64,000 nt of DNA. Origin: Capitulum mitella. Lineage: Eukaryota; Arthropoda; Thecostraca; Pollicipedomorpha; Pollicipedidae. The notes under the pieces were generated by a model, which saw nothing but the letters and a program-made list of their open reading frames with translations, was not told where the DNA came from and did not search any database. Each line of letters begins with the position of its first letter. Position 1 is the stretch's first letter. Location of the stretch: the NCBI GenBank assembly GCA_030062745.1, contig CP099848.1, forward strand, positions 6,007,685 through 6,071,684, read 5' to 3'. The translations under genes were made by a program, and so were the position numbers. Shown piece by piece: positions 34,850 to 47,535 of the stretch.

Positions 34850-37600
34850 AGGCGCAGGGACGGACTTTGCCACTATCGGCCGGCCAGGACGAAGCGGTTC
34901 GTCGTCGACAGCTGGCGACGGCGGAGGACCGGTGGTAGATTTGAGCTGACGGCGATTACGGTGATACCAAAACGCCAACTCGTGCCCAATGCGAACGAAG
35001 GCCTGCCGACCGGCGACAAACTTCCGCCGATCACACCATTCGCCGGGCAACCGCATACGCACTGACTGGCCGGGATACAGAGCAGGAATGTGCCGAGCCC
35101 CTCGACCATGGCACGGGGAGCTCCGTAAACGATGTGAGGTATCGCGGCAGCAGACTTGCCCGAAGCGTGGGTAAAAACGTCGGGCACGTCCGCCCGAAGA
35201 GCTTTTGAGCGGGAGACGCGTCCATGCATTCACTCGCCGCGTTGCGCCACATTAGCAGAGCCCAGAGGGGGGTTTTGACCGTCCGCCAAAATCTAACACA
35301 TTAGGGCTTTGATGGGTTTCACAGCATTCTCGACCTTACCATTCGACTAGCGATATCCCGGATTAGAAGTGACATGTATAAACAATGCGGCGGTGAAGGC
35401 AGCAAATTCTTGGCCACTGAAGGGGGTCCATTATCAATGATCAATGTTTCTGGTCATTGATAATGACCAGAAACCTGAAATTGATAATGAATGATGGTCA
35501 TTGATAATGACCTGGGTGGCCGGTCGCCGTGAAGCGGGGTAAGTGGCTTTACCTCTACGAACCTTGTGTAGTAATCTACCAACGGCAGGCCTGTGGATCC
35601 ACACAGCTCAAACAAGTCCACCGTAACTTTTTCCCACGGCCTGCTCGGAAGCTCATGAGAGAGGAGGGATCCTGCCGGCTGCGCTGGCCGGTACGCCAAA
35701 CGCATGGGGCACCGGAGAATGGTGTTTTTCAGCATAGCAGTCATACCAACCCAAACACGTTCTGACGAATGACACAGGCTACTCCGACGTGCGTGCGATG
35801 AAGCCTTGACACGACATCGCGCTATTGCGCTCTTGGGATCACCAGACAGCGACCTTTATACAGCAGTCCATCCTGAGCAGTAAACTCCGTACGGACCGGG
35901 CGAAATCGCCTCAGTCCGCCCAGAAGTCGGCGGCCGTGTTCAGGCCACCCGCCCGGAGCTGCTGAATGACCCCAGCGAGGATAGAATCACAATCGGCAGC
36001 CCCCGAATCGGCGCCGGCCGCTGTGGAGACAAGGAGACGCCACCAGGGAGCCGAGGGACGCAGTCTCCACCGCGAACATTGCCTGGGGTGCGACAGGAGG
36101 GCTGAGCTCGACGGCGACTTCGACGAGGGATCGGGGCCGATAAACGATTTCAAAATCGCACCGCAGCAGGTGGAGCAGTGTCTGCTGTAGGCGCAAAAGG
36201 GTGTCACAGAGGATCCCGTGATTACGCGACGAGGGGATCGTGATCCGTTCCGGCGGTCACGTGTCTGCCAAAGACATATTGATCCAGATGAGTCAGAGTA
36301 AACGCTACGGCCAGAATCCCCTTCTCCAGCTGCGAGCCATCCGATTCGCAAGAAGTGACGGAGAGGGAGCAGTACGTGGCAGGGTCGCAATTTTGACGCA
36401 AAACTGCGCCGAGGCCGTGGTAAGACGCATCACACTGGACGGTCGCTTCCGCCAGAGGGTAGCAAAATGTCAGAACTGGCGCCATGGTAAGTAACTGCTC
36501 TACTTTGTCAAGCGCTGCCTGGCAAATGTGGCCCCAGTACCATTCGACGCGGAGCTGGGTCAGCTGACGGAGAGGGGTCAGAACAGTCGAAACATTTGGG
36601 ACACGTGCGACAGGAAACTGGCCATCCCCAAGAACCGCTCTGCACGCGGTACGTCGCTCGGGTGAAATATTCTCGGACAGCCGCCACTTCCGCAGGGTCC
36701 GGTTTCATCACCCCAGCAGACGTTCATTTAATTTCAGGAACCTTATACTGGAATTTGTCTAGATTCAGAGCCAGATTTCTGGCACGGGCTCTGTCAAGGA
36801 GCGCTTTCAAGTTGCTGACATGACCTCGCTCCGCCTTCGCGAGGGAAATCCCCCTCCAAAAATGACGTAGCCATCAGCAATGACTTCCACTCCATGGGGA
36901 CCCAGTACCAAGTATGCATGACCTGCTCCCATATTACAGGGCTACTTTTAATGCCATACGGCAGCCTTCGCCAGATAAACGGCCCAAAAGGGATGTGGTG
37001 AAACAGCACAAGCGTGCTGACACGTCAGACAATGTGATTTGCCAAACAGCACTCGCCGCGTCTACCACACTAAAGACTGGAGCGTTTGGCAGGTAGGTCG
37101 TACCCTCGACCGCCGTTGGCGTTGGATTACGTTTTCGACGGACAACTTCATTGATATGTCGAGGATCAGAGCAGAGTCGGATGTCCCCGGAGGTCCAGTG
37201 CGACCGAATGTGAAACTGGCTCGATGGGTTCAACAATGGGTGAAACGACCCAAAAGCTTCGAGCTCAAGCTTCTGTTTAAGCTTATCGCAGTCATGGATC
37301 GTGACCCCACGGGACGCATTTACCACCGGTCCAGCTGCCGGACCCACGACTATCTCATAATGCTCCGTGACCAGGCCCACTCTAGTTCCACGAAAAACGT
37401 CGTGGCACTGCTCTAAAAGCCGTGACCGACTGCCAGATGGCATGGGGCGCGAGTCGCAGCAGGCAGGAAAGCGTCCACCGGAGGGGCTCACAGGGGACTC
37501 GGGGCAAGGAGAGGGGCGACGGGGCAAAACTTAATCCAGAGGAGCACAATCCCGCACGTCCATCTAACTGCAGCAAGGTTTTTAGGTTCAGAATGGGAAC
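34850..37600 (-). pseudogene. Ty3/gypsy LTR-retrotransposon pol relic (RT, RNase H, integrase)
   Basis: The minus strand shows the pol order of gypsy elements. A reverse-transcriptase region (about 37500-36790) has an LCSDPRHINEVVRR block, FSVVDAASA and an F-x-R-L-P-Y-G-I-K-S-S-P block; its catalytic Y-x-DD is degraded to IADGY. A connector RFLGM segment lies near 36640. RNase H (36485-36222) has the CDASYHGLGAVL and TDHDPL motifs. Integrase has a remnant zinc-binding C...YRPAQP, then VTVDLFEL, IDNGPPFSGQEF (about 35430) and an SNGKVENAV block. A C-terminal YHRNRRQL tail is near 34950. Stops and frameshifts interrupt every domain. No gag, protease or LTRs were recognised, so it is a decayed internal fragment. 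Confidence 0.75.
35446..35474. repeat. Perfect hairpin with 13-bp arms inside the gypsy integrase region
   Basis: Arms GTTTCTGGTCATT and AATGACCAGAAAC flank a 3-base loop. More copies of ATTGATAATGA follow up to about 35511. The sequence interrupts the integrase frame just before the IDNGPPF motif, so it is probably a local rearrangement. Confidence 0.75.
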
Positions 37601-38068
37601 CGCAGCGTTCTTCACACCTTAGCACTGCGGCACACACTTACGTAGTGACAAGGGATTGTCTACGTCAATAACAGCCTGGCCATCATTGTGAACCAGAGCA
37701 CCGGCGCACTTCCGTAACGACGTGGAGCAAAGCTTAAGCCGGGCCCCTGTTCGCCCCCACTGGTGCGAACACACTCATCGCACGGCATAATATCACATTC
37801 CGACAAAGAATTAGTATGAAATACCACCGCTCTTCCTGCCCCTGAATACAAAATTTTGTGAGCCTTACTCGGAAACCAGCCCGCCTGGTCCTCCGCCGTG
37901 GACTTCAGTATGTCATACTGGGACTGGGACGACACATCACTCTGGTCTCCTGCCGAGGCCGAGGTCCCGTGCGGCGACTGCACGGCCGTCGCCAGACGTG
38001 CGCGGCCTCCGCTGCCCCAGCGCGGGCGCTGACCGTCGGTCCGACGGCGCTCCTTGCCTTCTCTCTCT

Positions 38069-38149
<81 letters not shown>

Positions 38150-40212
38150 GTCCGGCTCGGCGGCCGCCCGCCGCCGCGGGCGCGGAACACCTCCCTCACG
38201 GCGGCGCGATTAGCTGCATCTCACGCGCGGCACGTTTTCCCCACGAGGCACACATCGCGCGATTCATAACGTGCGACCGCCGACAGAATTCGCCTCGGCT
38301 CAGCTCCTACGGGAGCCGCCGGCAGAGCCGTCTCCCGCCTCCGTGCCTGGGGTCGCTGCTCCTGACCCCCAACGATGCGTGCGTGGCGACCCGCAGCTTT
38401 CTCGGGAAGCCCGATAGGAAAGATTGAAGGCCGATCGCCGATTGAAGGTCGGGTCGGCGCGCTTGAGCGAAGCCCGTTGAATTCGGCGGTCGTCCGCCCC
38501 CATGCAGAAGCAATCGCGCAGCAGATCTTCCCACGTCGGAGAACGCGCACGACGCCGCCAGAGACCGCAGAGCAGACAGAGTGTGCGAACGGTTCGCCGG
38601 ACTGATGGGTTCACCCCTGGGCTTGGCCCGTAAAATTCAGTTTTCTTTCAGAACAGGATTACCAGTGGAACTTTTCCATAATTTTGTTTGACGTAATATA
38701 TTTAGGAGCGCGTTGATTCATGCCTAACATCTTGTTTCCCATCTGCTTCAACGCAGCCCTCCGTCAGCGGACCGGCGCCAAGCCCGCGGTTAATAAACTG
38801 GCCCCATGGGAAAACGGCGTGATGGACTGCGTCATACCTTGAAAGGCAGGTTCTGCGCTGACCGATTTCGTGGGAGGCTGCCTGCTGCTCGGCGCAAAAG
38901 CTTTCGCCTTTAGTTCTGCGGCCGGCATCGACCAAACCGACCGACACGGCCGTGCAAACGAGCAAATTGACAAGCAACGGTCGAACTGTCCCTGACCCAC
39001 GCCGGCAGTCATGCTGCTTTGAAAAATGTTTCATAATTTGTTCAGTTGTTTCATAAATGTTCGTAAGTCATTTCGGAAGGACGGAATACAGCAAAAATCT
39101 AAATTCGTCTCTTTCTAAGCCAAAATGCCATAAAGTTAAATCATGACTGTGCGGACTTGACTGACCCCTGCGACCTTATGCCATACTTCTCGCCTTGATT
39201 AGAACCGATATTTTCACCACATGGCGTTGTTAACTGAACATGTTTCGCCGGTGGAAGTGTTATCATATATCAGGCGCCACCATACATTTTGGTAACAAGT
39301 GCGCATATCCACGAAAAATAACCTTTCAGCACAATGGGAGGAACGGTGCACTTGGAAATGCCGTCCAAGCGATTGCCTCCCTACCCCAAAGATGGGTTTT
39401 ACTATGACATATTGCTCAGCTGCTTGGCGACCGAGCTTTTTACGTACATGAGTAAACCTTTTGATTTCGTGAATAAGCATGGATTTCTTTATAGCTCAAA
39501 TACCTTTTTCAGTGGGGTAAATGGTGTGATACGCAAGCATGACAATCATGTGAGTGGGTATTACGTGCATATAAATACGACGACATGTAAACATGATGGT
39601 ATTTGAGATTATGCCGAAATATCTGGGCGTTTATGGAATAAAAAAAAATCCAAAATAAAGTTTAGCAACACAACGGACGATAAACAAACCAAAGGTGGCA
39701 TTTTCAATAACAGTAAATTAAAATATGGCGGGGTAGTTGATACCTGCTGGGTGATGTCGACGCACTCTGCTCGGAGAACATTTGTATGTCTGTCTTTCTG
39801 TCCGCATAAATGTCGCCTATTTTTTCAAAGACGGACAGCTGAACACACAGGGGACCGACAGACGAAGAATGGCATAGAATGACTGGTCATTTTCCATTGC
39901 AAGTGTGCAGTGGTTGCACCTTTACAATGGAAATTATATCGATGTGCAACCCTTTCTTTCGTAACCAAACACCCTCCGAAAAAGGATCATGTTTAGTCAC
40001 GATGCGGTGTCGATCCACCTGTTTGTGCGATTAGTGAATACGCGTCAGACGGTCGTTTCGTGGCGAGCTGGCTTCTGAAGTCATGCCGCCGTATTCCGAG
40101 TTGCAATCGATCGCCCTGGCCGCCCCGTCGCCATTTTTCAACAAAATTACTTCGAAACATGGCGTGCGCATCTTTGGGGCCCTCCACCCACTTTCCATTT
40201 ACATTTGGTCAC
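37601..40212. other. Intronic sequence with a GC-rich patch and microsatellite
   Basis: It contains the CT microsatellite and GC-rich DNA at about 37960-38560. An open frame on the minus strand (38702-39034) begins with an ATG and has a hydrophobic stretch PLLVNLLVCTAVSVGLV, but no conserved domain or splice context, so I do not call it as a gene. Confidence 0.35.
38060..38148. repeat. (CT)n microsatellite
   Basis: About 40 nearly perfect CT units flanked by GC-rich DNA. Open frames through it encode LSLSLS or, on the other strand, RERERE and are artefacts. Confidence 0.95.
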
Positions 40213-40400
40213 CAGATGTGGGCAAAGTTAACCAAAAACTTAACTTCTGTTAAAGGTAATCCGTTAACTGGGGAAGATTAACTAAGTTAACGTTCATCCG
40301 TCTTGTCGTTGAAAAAGTTAACGGAAGTTCAAGTTTATCGGTTAATCCGTTAACTTCTTTTAAATTACTTCTTTAATAGCACAACTTACGGGATTTTAAT
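40213..40400 (+). mobile_element. Isolated left end of a hAT-type element related to the one at 2705
   Basis: It begins CAGATGTGGGCAAAGTTAAC and continues with many GTTAAC(T/G) words. The stretch AAAAAGTTAACGGAAGTT...CCGTTAACTTCTTTTAAAT parallels AAAAAGTAACGGAAGTT...CCGTTACTTTTTTAAAT in the left end of the 2705 element, with each GTTAC replaced by GTTAAC. No matching right end was found, so it is a truncated or solo end. Confidence 0.5.
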
Positions 40401-40974
40401 CGTCTCGTCGGCTTTGCTGTCAATTTTACTCAGGAGAGATCTTTACTATACATTCGCCAATGTGCTGGCCAGGTTTTGGAAACTGATGGTGGTAATCGGT
40501 TACATCGCTACTGAAGCACAAGCCGATATTTGTACCCAAGTCGCTCGTGCTTAAAAACATATCATGTTTTTTTCGTTTTGGGTTCCTCTATCGTTCCCGC
40601 CTACACATAACGTCGCTTTTGAATTCGCCCTAAAGCAGTGTTTTTCTCCCAGTCTTAACTTTAAGATGACATAAAACACCGAAGGTTACATCGGAGACGA
40701 GGAAGATTACTGTACTTTAGGTCAGAACAAAGCCATTTTTTAAATCTCGTCTTAGCTTCGTTCACACCGCAAGTCCACTCCCAGCCCCACCAAACTGCTT
40801 GTCACAAGCATGGATCAAAACAAGGGATCAGCTCCGTAAGTGTTGTCCACCTAATGCCTTTATCGGACTTGCAGCATGTTCGTTGCTAGGTCCGAGGTGT
40901 CCCGCCGCGCCACTCGCTCTACTGAAACCGAACAGCTGGAGCTGCCGAGATGACGGCTGGTCTGCACACAGAGG

Positions 40975-41300
40975 GGGTTCTGCTACCGCGCAGCTGTAGC
41001 GTGGAATCAACTCCTTGCCACCATCACGGAGCGTCCGTCATTGTCATTATTTAGGAGTACCTTTAATCACCCAGGTGCTCAAAATCAGCAGTCGCATCTC
41101 CATCGCCTATACAGTCCGTTTTCAACCTCGTCTTTGTTCGTCGGTTGCGACCTAAGTAGCTTGCAGTGTTTAATCGGTGTCTTATTTGTCTAATTTGTAC
41201 CGATGTCTCATAGCTTGCAGTGTCTCATCGGTGATTTCTATGTTAATGACGTAAATTCTTAACAGCCATTGCATGGACGGATTTTAGATGCAGTACATAC
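40975..41300 (+). pseudogene. 3' end of a LINE (C terminus of ORF2 and microsatellite tail)
   Basis: The plus-strand frame starting near 40975 reads GFCYRAAVAWNQLLATITERPSLSLF, matching the F-x-Y-R-x-x-x-x-W-N-x-L-P...S-L-x-x-F-K signature at the C terminus of many LINE ORF2 proteins. Downstream are a 54-bp near-duplicate (TAGCTTGCAGTGT at 41157 and 41211) and a (TACA)n run near 41293-41305, as at LINE 3' ends. The reverse transcriptase proper is missing. Confidence 0.5.
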
Positions 41301-41704
41301 ATACATAGTCTTGGTTTGAGCAAGCTGTCTCGGCAGCTCTGTCTTAAGACGATTCGAAATGGTTATCACTCCGAGCACATGGAACCCGTCTCGTGCAGGG
41401 AGACACGAGCAAAACGGTTGCTTCAAACCTTTTTAATCGGCGGCGAACGCTAGCTGCACTCACAAAACTAAGTGTCCAGATAGCTCTATCAAAACAACCA
41501 AACACGGAAGACGTTCTTCGCAACAGTCTCTGGTTCCGACTAGCTCTGTTTATAACGAGTACCATGTCAACTAGTCATATTAGTAACCAGAACGCACTAC
41601 GTAGTAGATGCAAAGTTTGGAGAAATTGTGATAGCACATAACTGACTGATAGCACATAACCACGAGGTGCGAAACCCTCGGCACATGCACTTCATTGCGC
41701 TTAC

Positions 41705-41819
41705 CTTGTGAAGAGCTCGACGTTGAAAAAGACGTACTCCCCGCTGCTGACCATGTTAAGATCGTCGGCCACCAGCAGGATCTCGCGAACTCGGTGAAGG
41801 GACGCGCACAAGATGATAA
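41705..41819 (-). CDS. Natriuretic peptide receptor-like gene, coding exon 3 (second lobe)
   Basis: A short exon of 115 bp. The acceptor CTGTTCCAG|TT adds two bases to the A left by exon 2, forming Ile and the joined motif SARIIILCAS. This is the family's V/I-I-x-C-A-S strand, whose Cys231 is the expected partner of Cys185 in exon 2. It continues LHRVREILLVADDLNM and GEYVFFNVELFT, closely resembling the conserved R-x-I-M-L-x-A...G-x-Y-x-F-F-N-I-E-L-F segment of natriuretic peptide receptors. The donor ACAAG|GTAAGC (GT at 41704-41703) is near consensus, phase 2. The open frame extends beyond both splice sites, but the flanking translation has no family similarity, so I trimmed it to the splice sites. 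Confidence 0.92.
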
Positions 41820-44800
41820 CTGGAACAGCACAGGCGGCCCGTGGCATAATAGAGTTCCAATTAGTAGAACTACGAACTGGCTCAAAAGAGATTTTTGTCC
41901 CGGATGGCCACGTGATCTTATAGATGAACATCGATCTATATGTAAATAGTTCAAAATGGTGTTTCACACTCTGAGCTAAAGATTTTTACGTCACGACGGT
42001 GCCACGCAGTTACACATAGGTAACTCAATGCCATGACCAATGGGCATGATGAGTGATACGTCAAAACATTAAAATCCTGATGTCTGTGACACAGCGCGGT
42101 ACACCGCCTTGTAGTTCTGTGGCGACACTGTAGCGGCGAAACCAGGAAGCAGAAACAGTGACAAACACATACACGTCCTAAAACATTTTATCACACAGCG
42201 CTGGAACAATTTTTCTGGCCCAGATGCAGGCCTGCATTGCAATGTTTTCGATGGGACACATACGTTCTACGTCGTGTTGGTGGAATATCGTAATTGACCC
42301 GAAAGCTTTCATTACAAGTAAACATGGCCTGAAGGACAATGATAAATTCATCCTAAAATTTTTTCTCTTATTTTGCTTCTTTAGTGTTCTTTTCCGTCCA
42401 TTTCGGCGATGTAAAATTTCAGATTCAGTGTAATAGCCTATTCTGCAGCACGTGACGATTGCCGGTAAATTAATGAAAAGTTCCTCCTTGGCTGCCAGCC
42501 TCCTCGTATATTAGCTCAGCATCTGTGTCCTCCTGTGTGTCCTCCTCCTCCTCTGCCTCGTCGAAGCCTACGAATTATCTTCAAAGTTGTATGACTCGTT
42601 TGAGTCTCTAAAGTTTTTTCCAGTTTGTATTCCTGGTTGATGCAAGAGAAGCTTATCTTTGACCAAGGCGATTTGGCTGTGAATCTTTCTAATGAGGGTT
42701 TGCTAGCTGAATTCTATTTTTTTCAAAGTCGAGTCGCATTTGCTTCCGGAATCGTGCAACACGATTTGTTTTGCATGTTTCTTACACGGGATTGCTGGAA
42801 CAGATTACAAACCATATCACCAAGCGCAAGCCCACAAAGTAGTTAAAAACACAAACCATCCTGGATAAAAACGCGGAACGTAACTCCTACTGGCTGTCGC
42901 CAATGAGCAACAAAATGGCTCTATTTGTTTCAAACCCTGGCACAAAAATATGGCCATGCTTTGTGGTCTCGTAATGACCTTTCATTCACGGTGATTAAGC
43001 TTCTGTTGATTTGCTGATTAAGTTTTCATGGAGTGCAGGGGGATGAAGTGATTCCATTGCAAAAAGGCATCTCGATTGGAACACGATAGATGTATTGTGA
43101 TTTAGTGTAGTATATATCGTAATACAACACATTACAGATTGGAATACATATTAAAGCATCATAATCATGGATTACAGTTATAATTCATAGCTTGTGATCT
43201 CCGTGCACGTCCAAACATCGACCCCACTAACGAGGGTATTAGTATTAAAATTTGTGTTGAATTAACGGACGGGCAGTATGCAAGAAGACGCAGTTTGCCA
43301 GGCTCTTACATATTCATGAAATGGCAATGGATTTTCAGAGAAATAGGGGCGAGTATCCAAGAGTGTTTTGCACCTATTGCATGTAATGTAATGTATGATC
43401 CACAAACACTGTCGCGACCATGGCATCCCTGGATGAACTGGGGTAACGAGACGTGGTCGCGGACTTTGGTAAAAGTATCTTAATTTAAAGCTGCTCCTGT
43501 AGCACATTAGATACGACACAGGACCGATATGCCACATGTCATATGTAGCTCTGCATTGTGTGAAATTCTCCCAAAGTTGCAGACAAACGAAAACGCCCGG
43601 CTTGCTGGCCAGAACAAGATCGCCCATGCCGTCACCGGCAAATCTGGCATCTTCCACTTTCCGGCGGTTTCTTCTTCGGAAGTTCGGAAACTATCGGTTT
43701 TGTATTCGGGTAATACAAGAATCGGAAGGGGGATGAAAGCGATCTAGATGACCTGGATCCACTCACAGGTGCAAATACCAACTCCGCGAGCTCTCACGAA
43801 GAGCAGCGGGCAAGTCAAAGTTCTCATGGAATATGATTTCGTTTTCTCGTACAGCGGCAGGCATATGTCTTCGAACGACGGCGCTCATACTTCATCTAGT
43901 GGAGACCTCTCTACGTCATATACCGACCAGAGAGCAACTACCCATGATTGATTCTCGCCCTTGCGTATAAGAATGCCATGAGTCCGAGGAGGTTTACTCC
44001 TCCAGTGATTTGACCCAATCAGAGGAATGTGAGCGGCGGAATATACCGACAGAAATGTTTGTGGGATGGTCTATTGCCGTTTACAGAGACACAGTATCCG
44101 GGCCATCGCGTGCCATGTTCTGGCCAGATCTATGTTAGCGGCCCCCGCGCTCGCCACACGAAACTACTGAAGAAGGCTTGCATGAACGCAGCAGAACATG
44201 AGATGAACCCACCCTGTGCCCCTAAGCTCCGGCCTAAACCGTATTCTCCTGTGGTGGGGAGGGGATTCAGAAGTCCCCTCCGTTTTTCACTTTTGCTCAC
44301 TTCATTTTTCTACTCGGTTTTTAGCTGGCCAATTCCAGGGTTTTTGACGTAGGTTCATGAGACTTTTTGTAACACACGAGACACAACAAAGTTTTCAAAG
44401 AGCCTACACACGAGACACAACACAATTTCGTAATTCTATTTTGCTCAGGGGCAAGACCAGGCAACGTTTTTGGTACGCACCTCAGGCCATTTTTGGCGCT
44501 GTTTAAGGTAAAAGGAAATGGCTGCCAAAAATAGCGTTTTTAAAACAGAGCTTAAGACGTTATATGTGTGTGTAGGTAGCTAGCTAGGCAAGCATACAAA
44601 AATAATTTTCTTAATCTGAGGCTACTTCACAAGGTCAGGTCATGGTCAGAAATCAAAATTTGGTTTTATGGTAATAATTTGGGTGCTATATTTCCAAACG
44701 CCGAACTCGGAAGAAATGTGACGTGGAACAGCACTCTCTACTTGTGTACCAAGTTTCAAGCTAATATCAGGTCCAGTCACGGAACTATGGCCTAAAATGT

Positions 44801-47535
44801 CAGTGCGCGTACCCTATATCATAACAGCAGTAAAATTGAATTTTAGAAACAGGGTAATTTAGATGATTGGAAACGATTTCAGACAATACAAAATGCACTC
44901 AAGGCCATTCTTTGTGACTCTAAGGTCACTGGAGGTCATTTAAGGTCAAAGGTCATAGCTTGGCCCGATGAACGTATGCCCATGACAGTTCCCTATTTTT
45001 CATGTCCCTGGCACCGCCTATGCTAACATTACACAATGTAATACGATTTGTACTTCTTCGGTTTAACGACTAGTAAATGCTAAAAAAGCGTTTTAACTTT
45101 GCGTTGATCCATTTTTCCAAAAAGCAATTCTCCCATTTTCGAAGCCCTGTGATTATCTATGAATTTTCTCAAAGCTTCAGATGCGTGGACCAATGGCAAA
45201 AGTCCCGCCCATAAATTCTCGATTCATGTCAATGCCACGAAATTGGTCCATAAACAGCGCAGCTATAATAATTCCGAAAATAATCGCCATTTGGGTTTTT
45301 GGCCCATCTCCCGGTTCCAACTCTTTCAGTATTTTGAAACTCCTTTTTATAAAAATGTAGCTTTTGTCATGGCAAGTCAACTGCTATTTGTTTCGATGAA
45401 ATCGGATGTGTAGTTCTCGAAATGTAAGGGGGCCAAATCCGCCCCCCACTGCCGGAAATCGGCTATACCGTTTAGACTTCCGGGAATAGGGTTACAGGCC
45501 CACGGTGTACCAGAACGTAGGTGTTGTATCAGGAAGGGTAGTACGCCAAGTCAGACCTCCAGATGGAGCGAAAAATACGGCAAGTTATTTATCAGGTGGA
45601 CCCGGGGATGCCCCGAGAGGATGGAAGGGGTGCCCGCGAACGTGCGTATGTCGATATGGCGAAGATTGGATAGTGTCAGAGATGCGCCAAATACATTATG
45701 ACCGCAATAAAGCGAGGCCACAGTGGCATGATTTTTGGCATTACGCAACGAAAACATGTGCCATATGGAAGGCATAACTTCGTCTATTTTCATTTCGCTT
45801 GCGCATTACATATTTCTGCACAAAAAACTTGCATTTCTAACGGCCAAAAATAAACCAAATCAATGACGAACATGATTTTGATAATGGATGGGTAGCACCA
45901 TCCACTATCGAACGGGCTTAAAATGCTCAACAGTTTCTTCATGTCAGATAAATATTTTGTCGACAGCACGTTTTACATTAAATGTGAGGTTCGCGATATC
46001 AGAGAAGTTTCACTTTTTTGACACACGCAGGTGGTATCGGACCATGTTTGGCGATTTTCGGTAGCATGGCATGAGTGATGGTACCGCCATTGACTGTTTT
46101 CCAATGGCGATAGTATATACTGCACAATGGTATTAACAGCAGGGTTGTCAGTCGTATGTCGTGCGTTATTTGACCATGACTCTGGGCGATACAGAATGGG
46201 ACTCGAACAGATGCGTCCCATCCCTAATAACTCACCACATTTTTCTTCCCAATAGTGGTTTCCCAAAGAGCACTACTAAAACGACACTTCGCATCACGCA
46301 GGTTGTCACCACTCCACGAATATCAAACGCTCACATTTTACAGCCGACCTCCCCGTTCCTAGTCCGCACACACGCCGCCCTCACTGCCCTCAGGCGACAG
46401 TTTCCGGGTATCGACATTACCGCTGACCCGCGATGCGGCCCCAAAGAGCGGTTTCGGTAACGAGCGCGGTCAGCGGACAGCAGTCCCACGGGAGACTGGC
46501 GCCGTTGCCGCTCACGAGCGCTCCGGTCCTGAACATGACCATTGTCTTGCCACTGACGTGCGCCACGCGTCAGTGGCGTCACGTCACGGCTGCGGTGTGC
46601 TGCCCTTCAGAGCAGGTAGGGCTCAGGTGAACATAGAACGCCGGTAAGGATGTTTGGAAGCCCTGGTAAAACTGATGATTTTTCCGCTGCATCCGATTGT
46701 CCTGCCCGTTGCAATGCTTCGTCGCGTGGTGTATTCGACTAGGCACTCCGCAGAAGAAAACAAATAGCACCGATACTGACTGCGGCACGGAGAATTGCCA
46801 TGTTTTACACTTAAGAGCATTACGTTTATCCTGGCACACATCTCACAGTCCTGCATAGCTAGTAGCGAAGAGTGACGCTCGTAATTCGAGGCGACGCGTT
46901 CCACTTTACTGCAATTAGATCTCAGGACGAGCGCTCCCTGATTCCTTGTGATTCGAGAACCGGCGACATAAATGTTCCGAATGTGCACAAATCTGCTGAC
47001 TCCTGGAATGTGGAATCTTGACTCTCACCGCGATGGCTGTTGCGGTAAGATGTAAACGGGCGAAGTGAGTCAGACAGCACGGTTTCAAACGGCGAGCAAT
47101 AGTTCAGGTCGCAGTGCAAGTTGACGCTCTCCGCGATGGCTTAAAAGGCTACGGGACGCGTGGGATTCCCAAAAAGAAAGTACTCCACGTAGCATTGTCG
47201 ACTAGGTCAGATCTGAATTGACTGTGGTACTTCGTGCGTGACGGAGAACGCAGGCTCGGCTCCTAAGTACGAGCAACATTTGAGTCCATTAACGTGGTAT
47301 GTCGTGCAAGGCAGCTATAAAATCCGTTTCAGTAGCCGCAAGTCATGCGGGTATTCCGCCCCAACTGGAAATTCTGAGCCTGCACGACACTTGTCACGCG
47401 TCACAGCCACGTCGCTGCGCGAAACACGATTTCAGAAGCCTAGTTAGATGCATATACCTAACTCCTCGCGCCAGTAATTCCCGTCGTGGTAGCCAAAACA
47501 CGTACTGGATGGTCTCTGTTGTTCTGAATACTCAC
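41820..47535 (-). other. Intron 2 of the receptor gene, about 5.7 kb
   Basis: Bounded by the exon 2 GTGAGT donor and the exon 3 acceptor (phase 1). It contains one copy of a dispersed repeat at 44458-44960 (family X). Open frames at 43.3-44.4, 45.5-45.8 and 46.2-46.6 kb were inspected and show no recognisable domain. The rest is unremarkable sequence. Confidence 0.75.
44458..44960 (+). repeat. Dispersed repeat family X, copy 2
   Basis: The counterpart of 21978-22485, same orientation. It lies in intron 2 of the receptor gene, and similarity may extend leftward to a C/G-run hairpin around 44260. It is a diverged, non-coding interspersed repeat of unknown class. Confidence 0.6.

Larger units (their letters stand above)
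828..41704 (-). other. Intron 3 of the receptor gene, about 40.9 kb
   Basis: The boundaries are the exon 3 donor and exon 4 acceptor, whose phases are compatible (2 to 2). The intron carries nearly all the recognisable transposon-derived sequence in the window: hAT, mariner, LINE, foldback-like and gypsy elements, plus microsatellites. It is about seven times longer than introns 1 and 2, and insertions probably account for part of this. I see no convincing additional receptor exon inside it; the family alignment has no gap at this junction. Confidence 0.75.

Noticed and set aside
37660..38427. Open frames of 179 and 189 codons across the CT repeat
   Set aside because: Their central parts are RERERE or LSLSLS from the microsatellite.
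38702..39034. 110-codon minus-strand frame with an N-terminal hydrophobic stretch, a possible secreted peptide
   Set aside because: The hydrophobic stretch is preceded by a long basic leader, there are no conserved motifs, and a second frame overlaps it. A chance opening is more likely.
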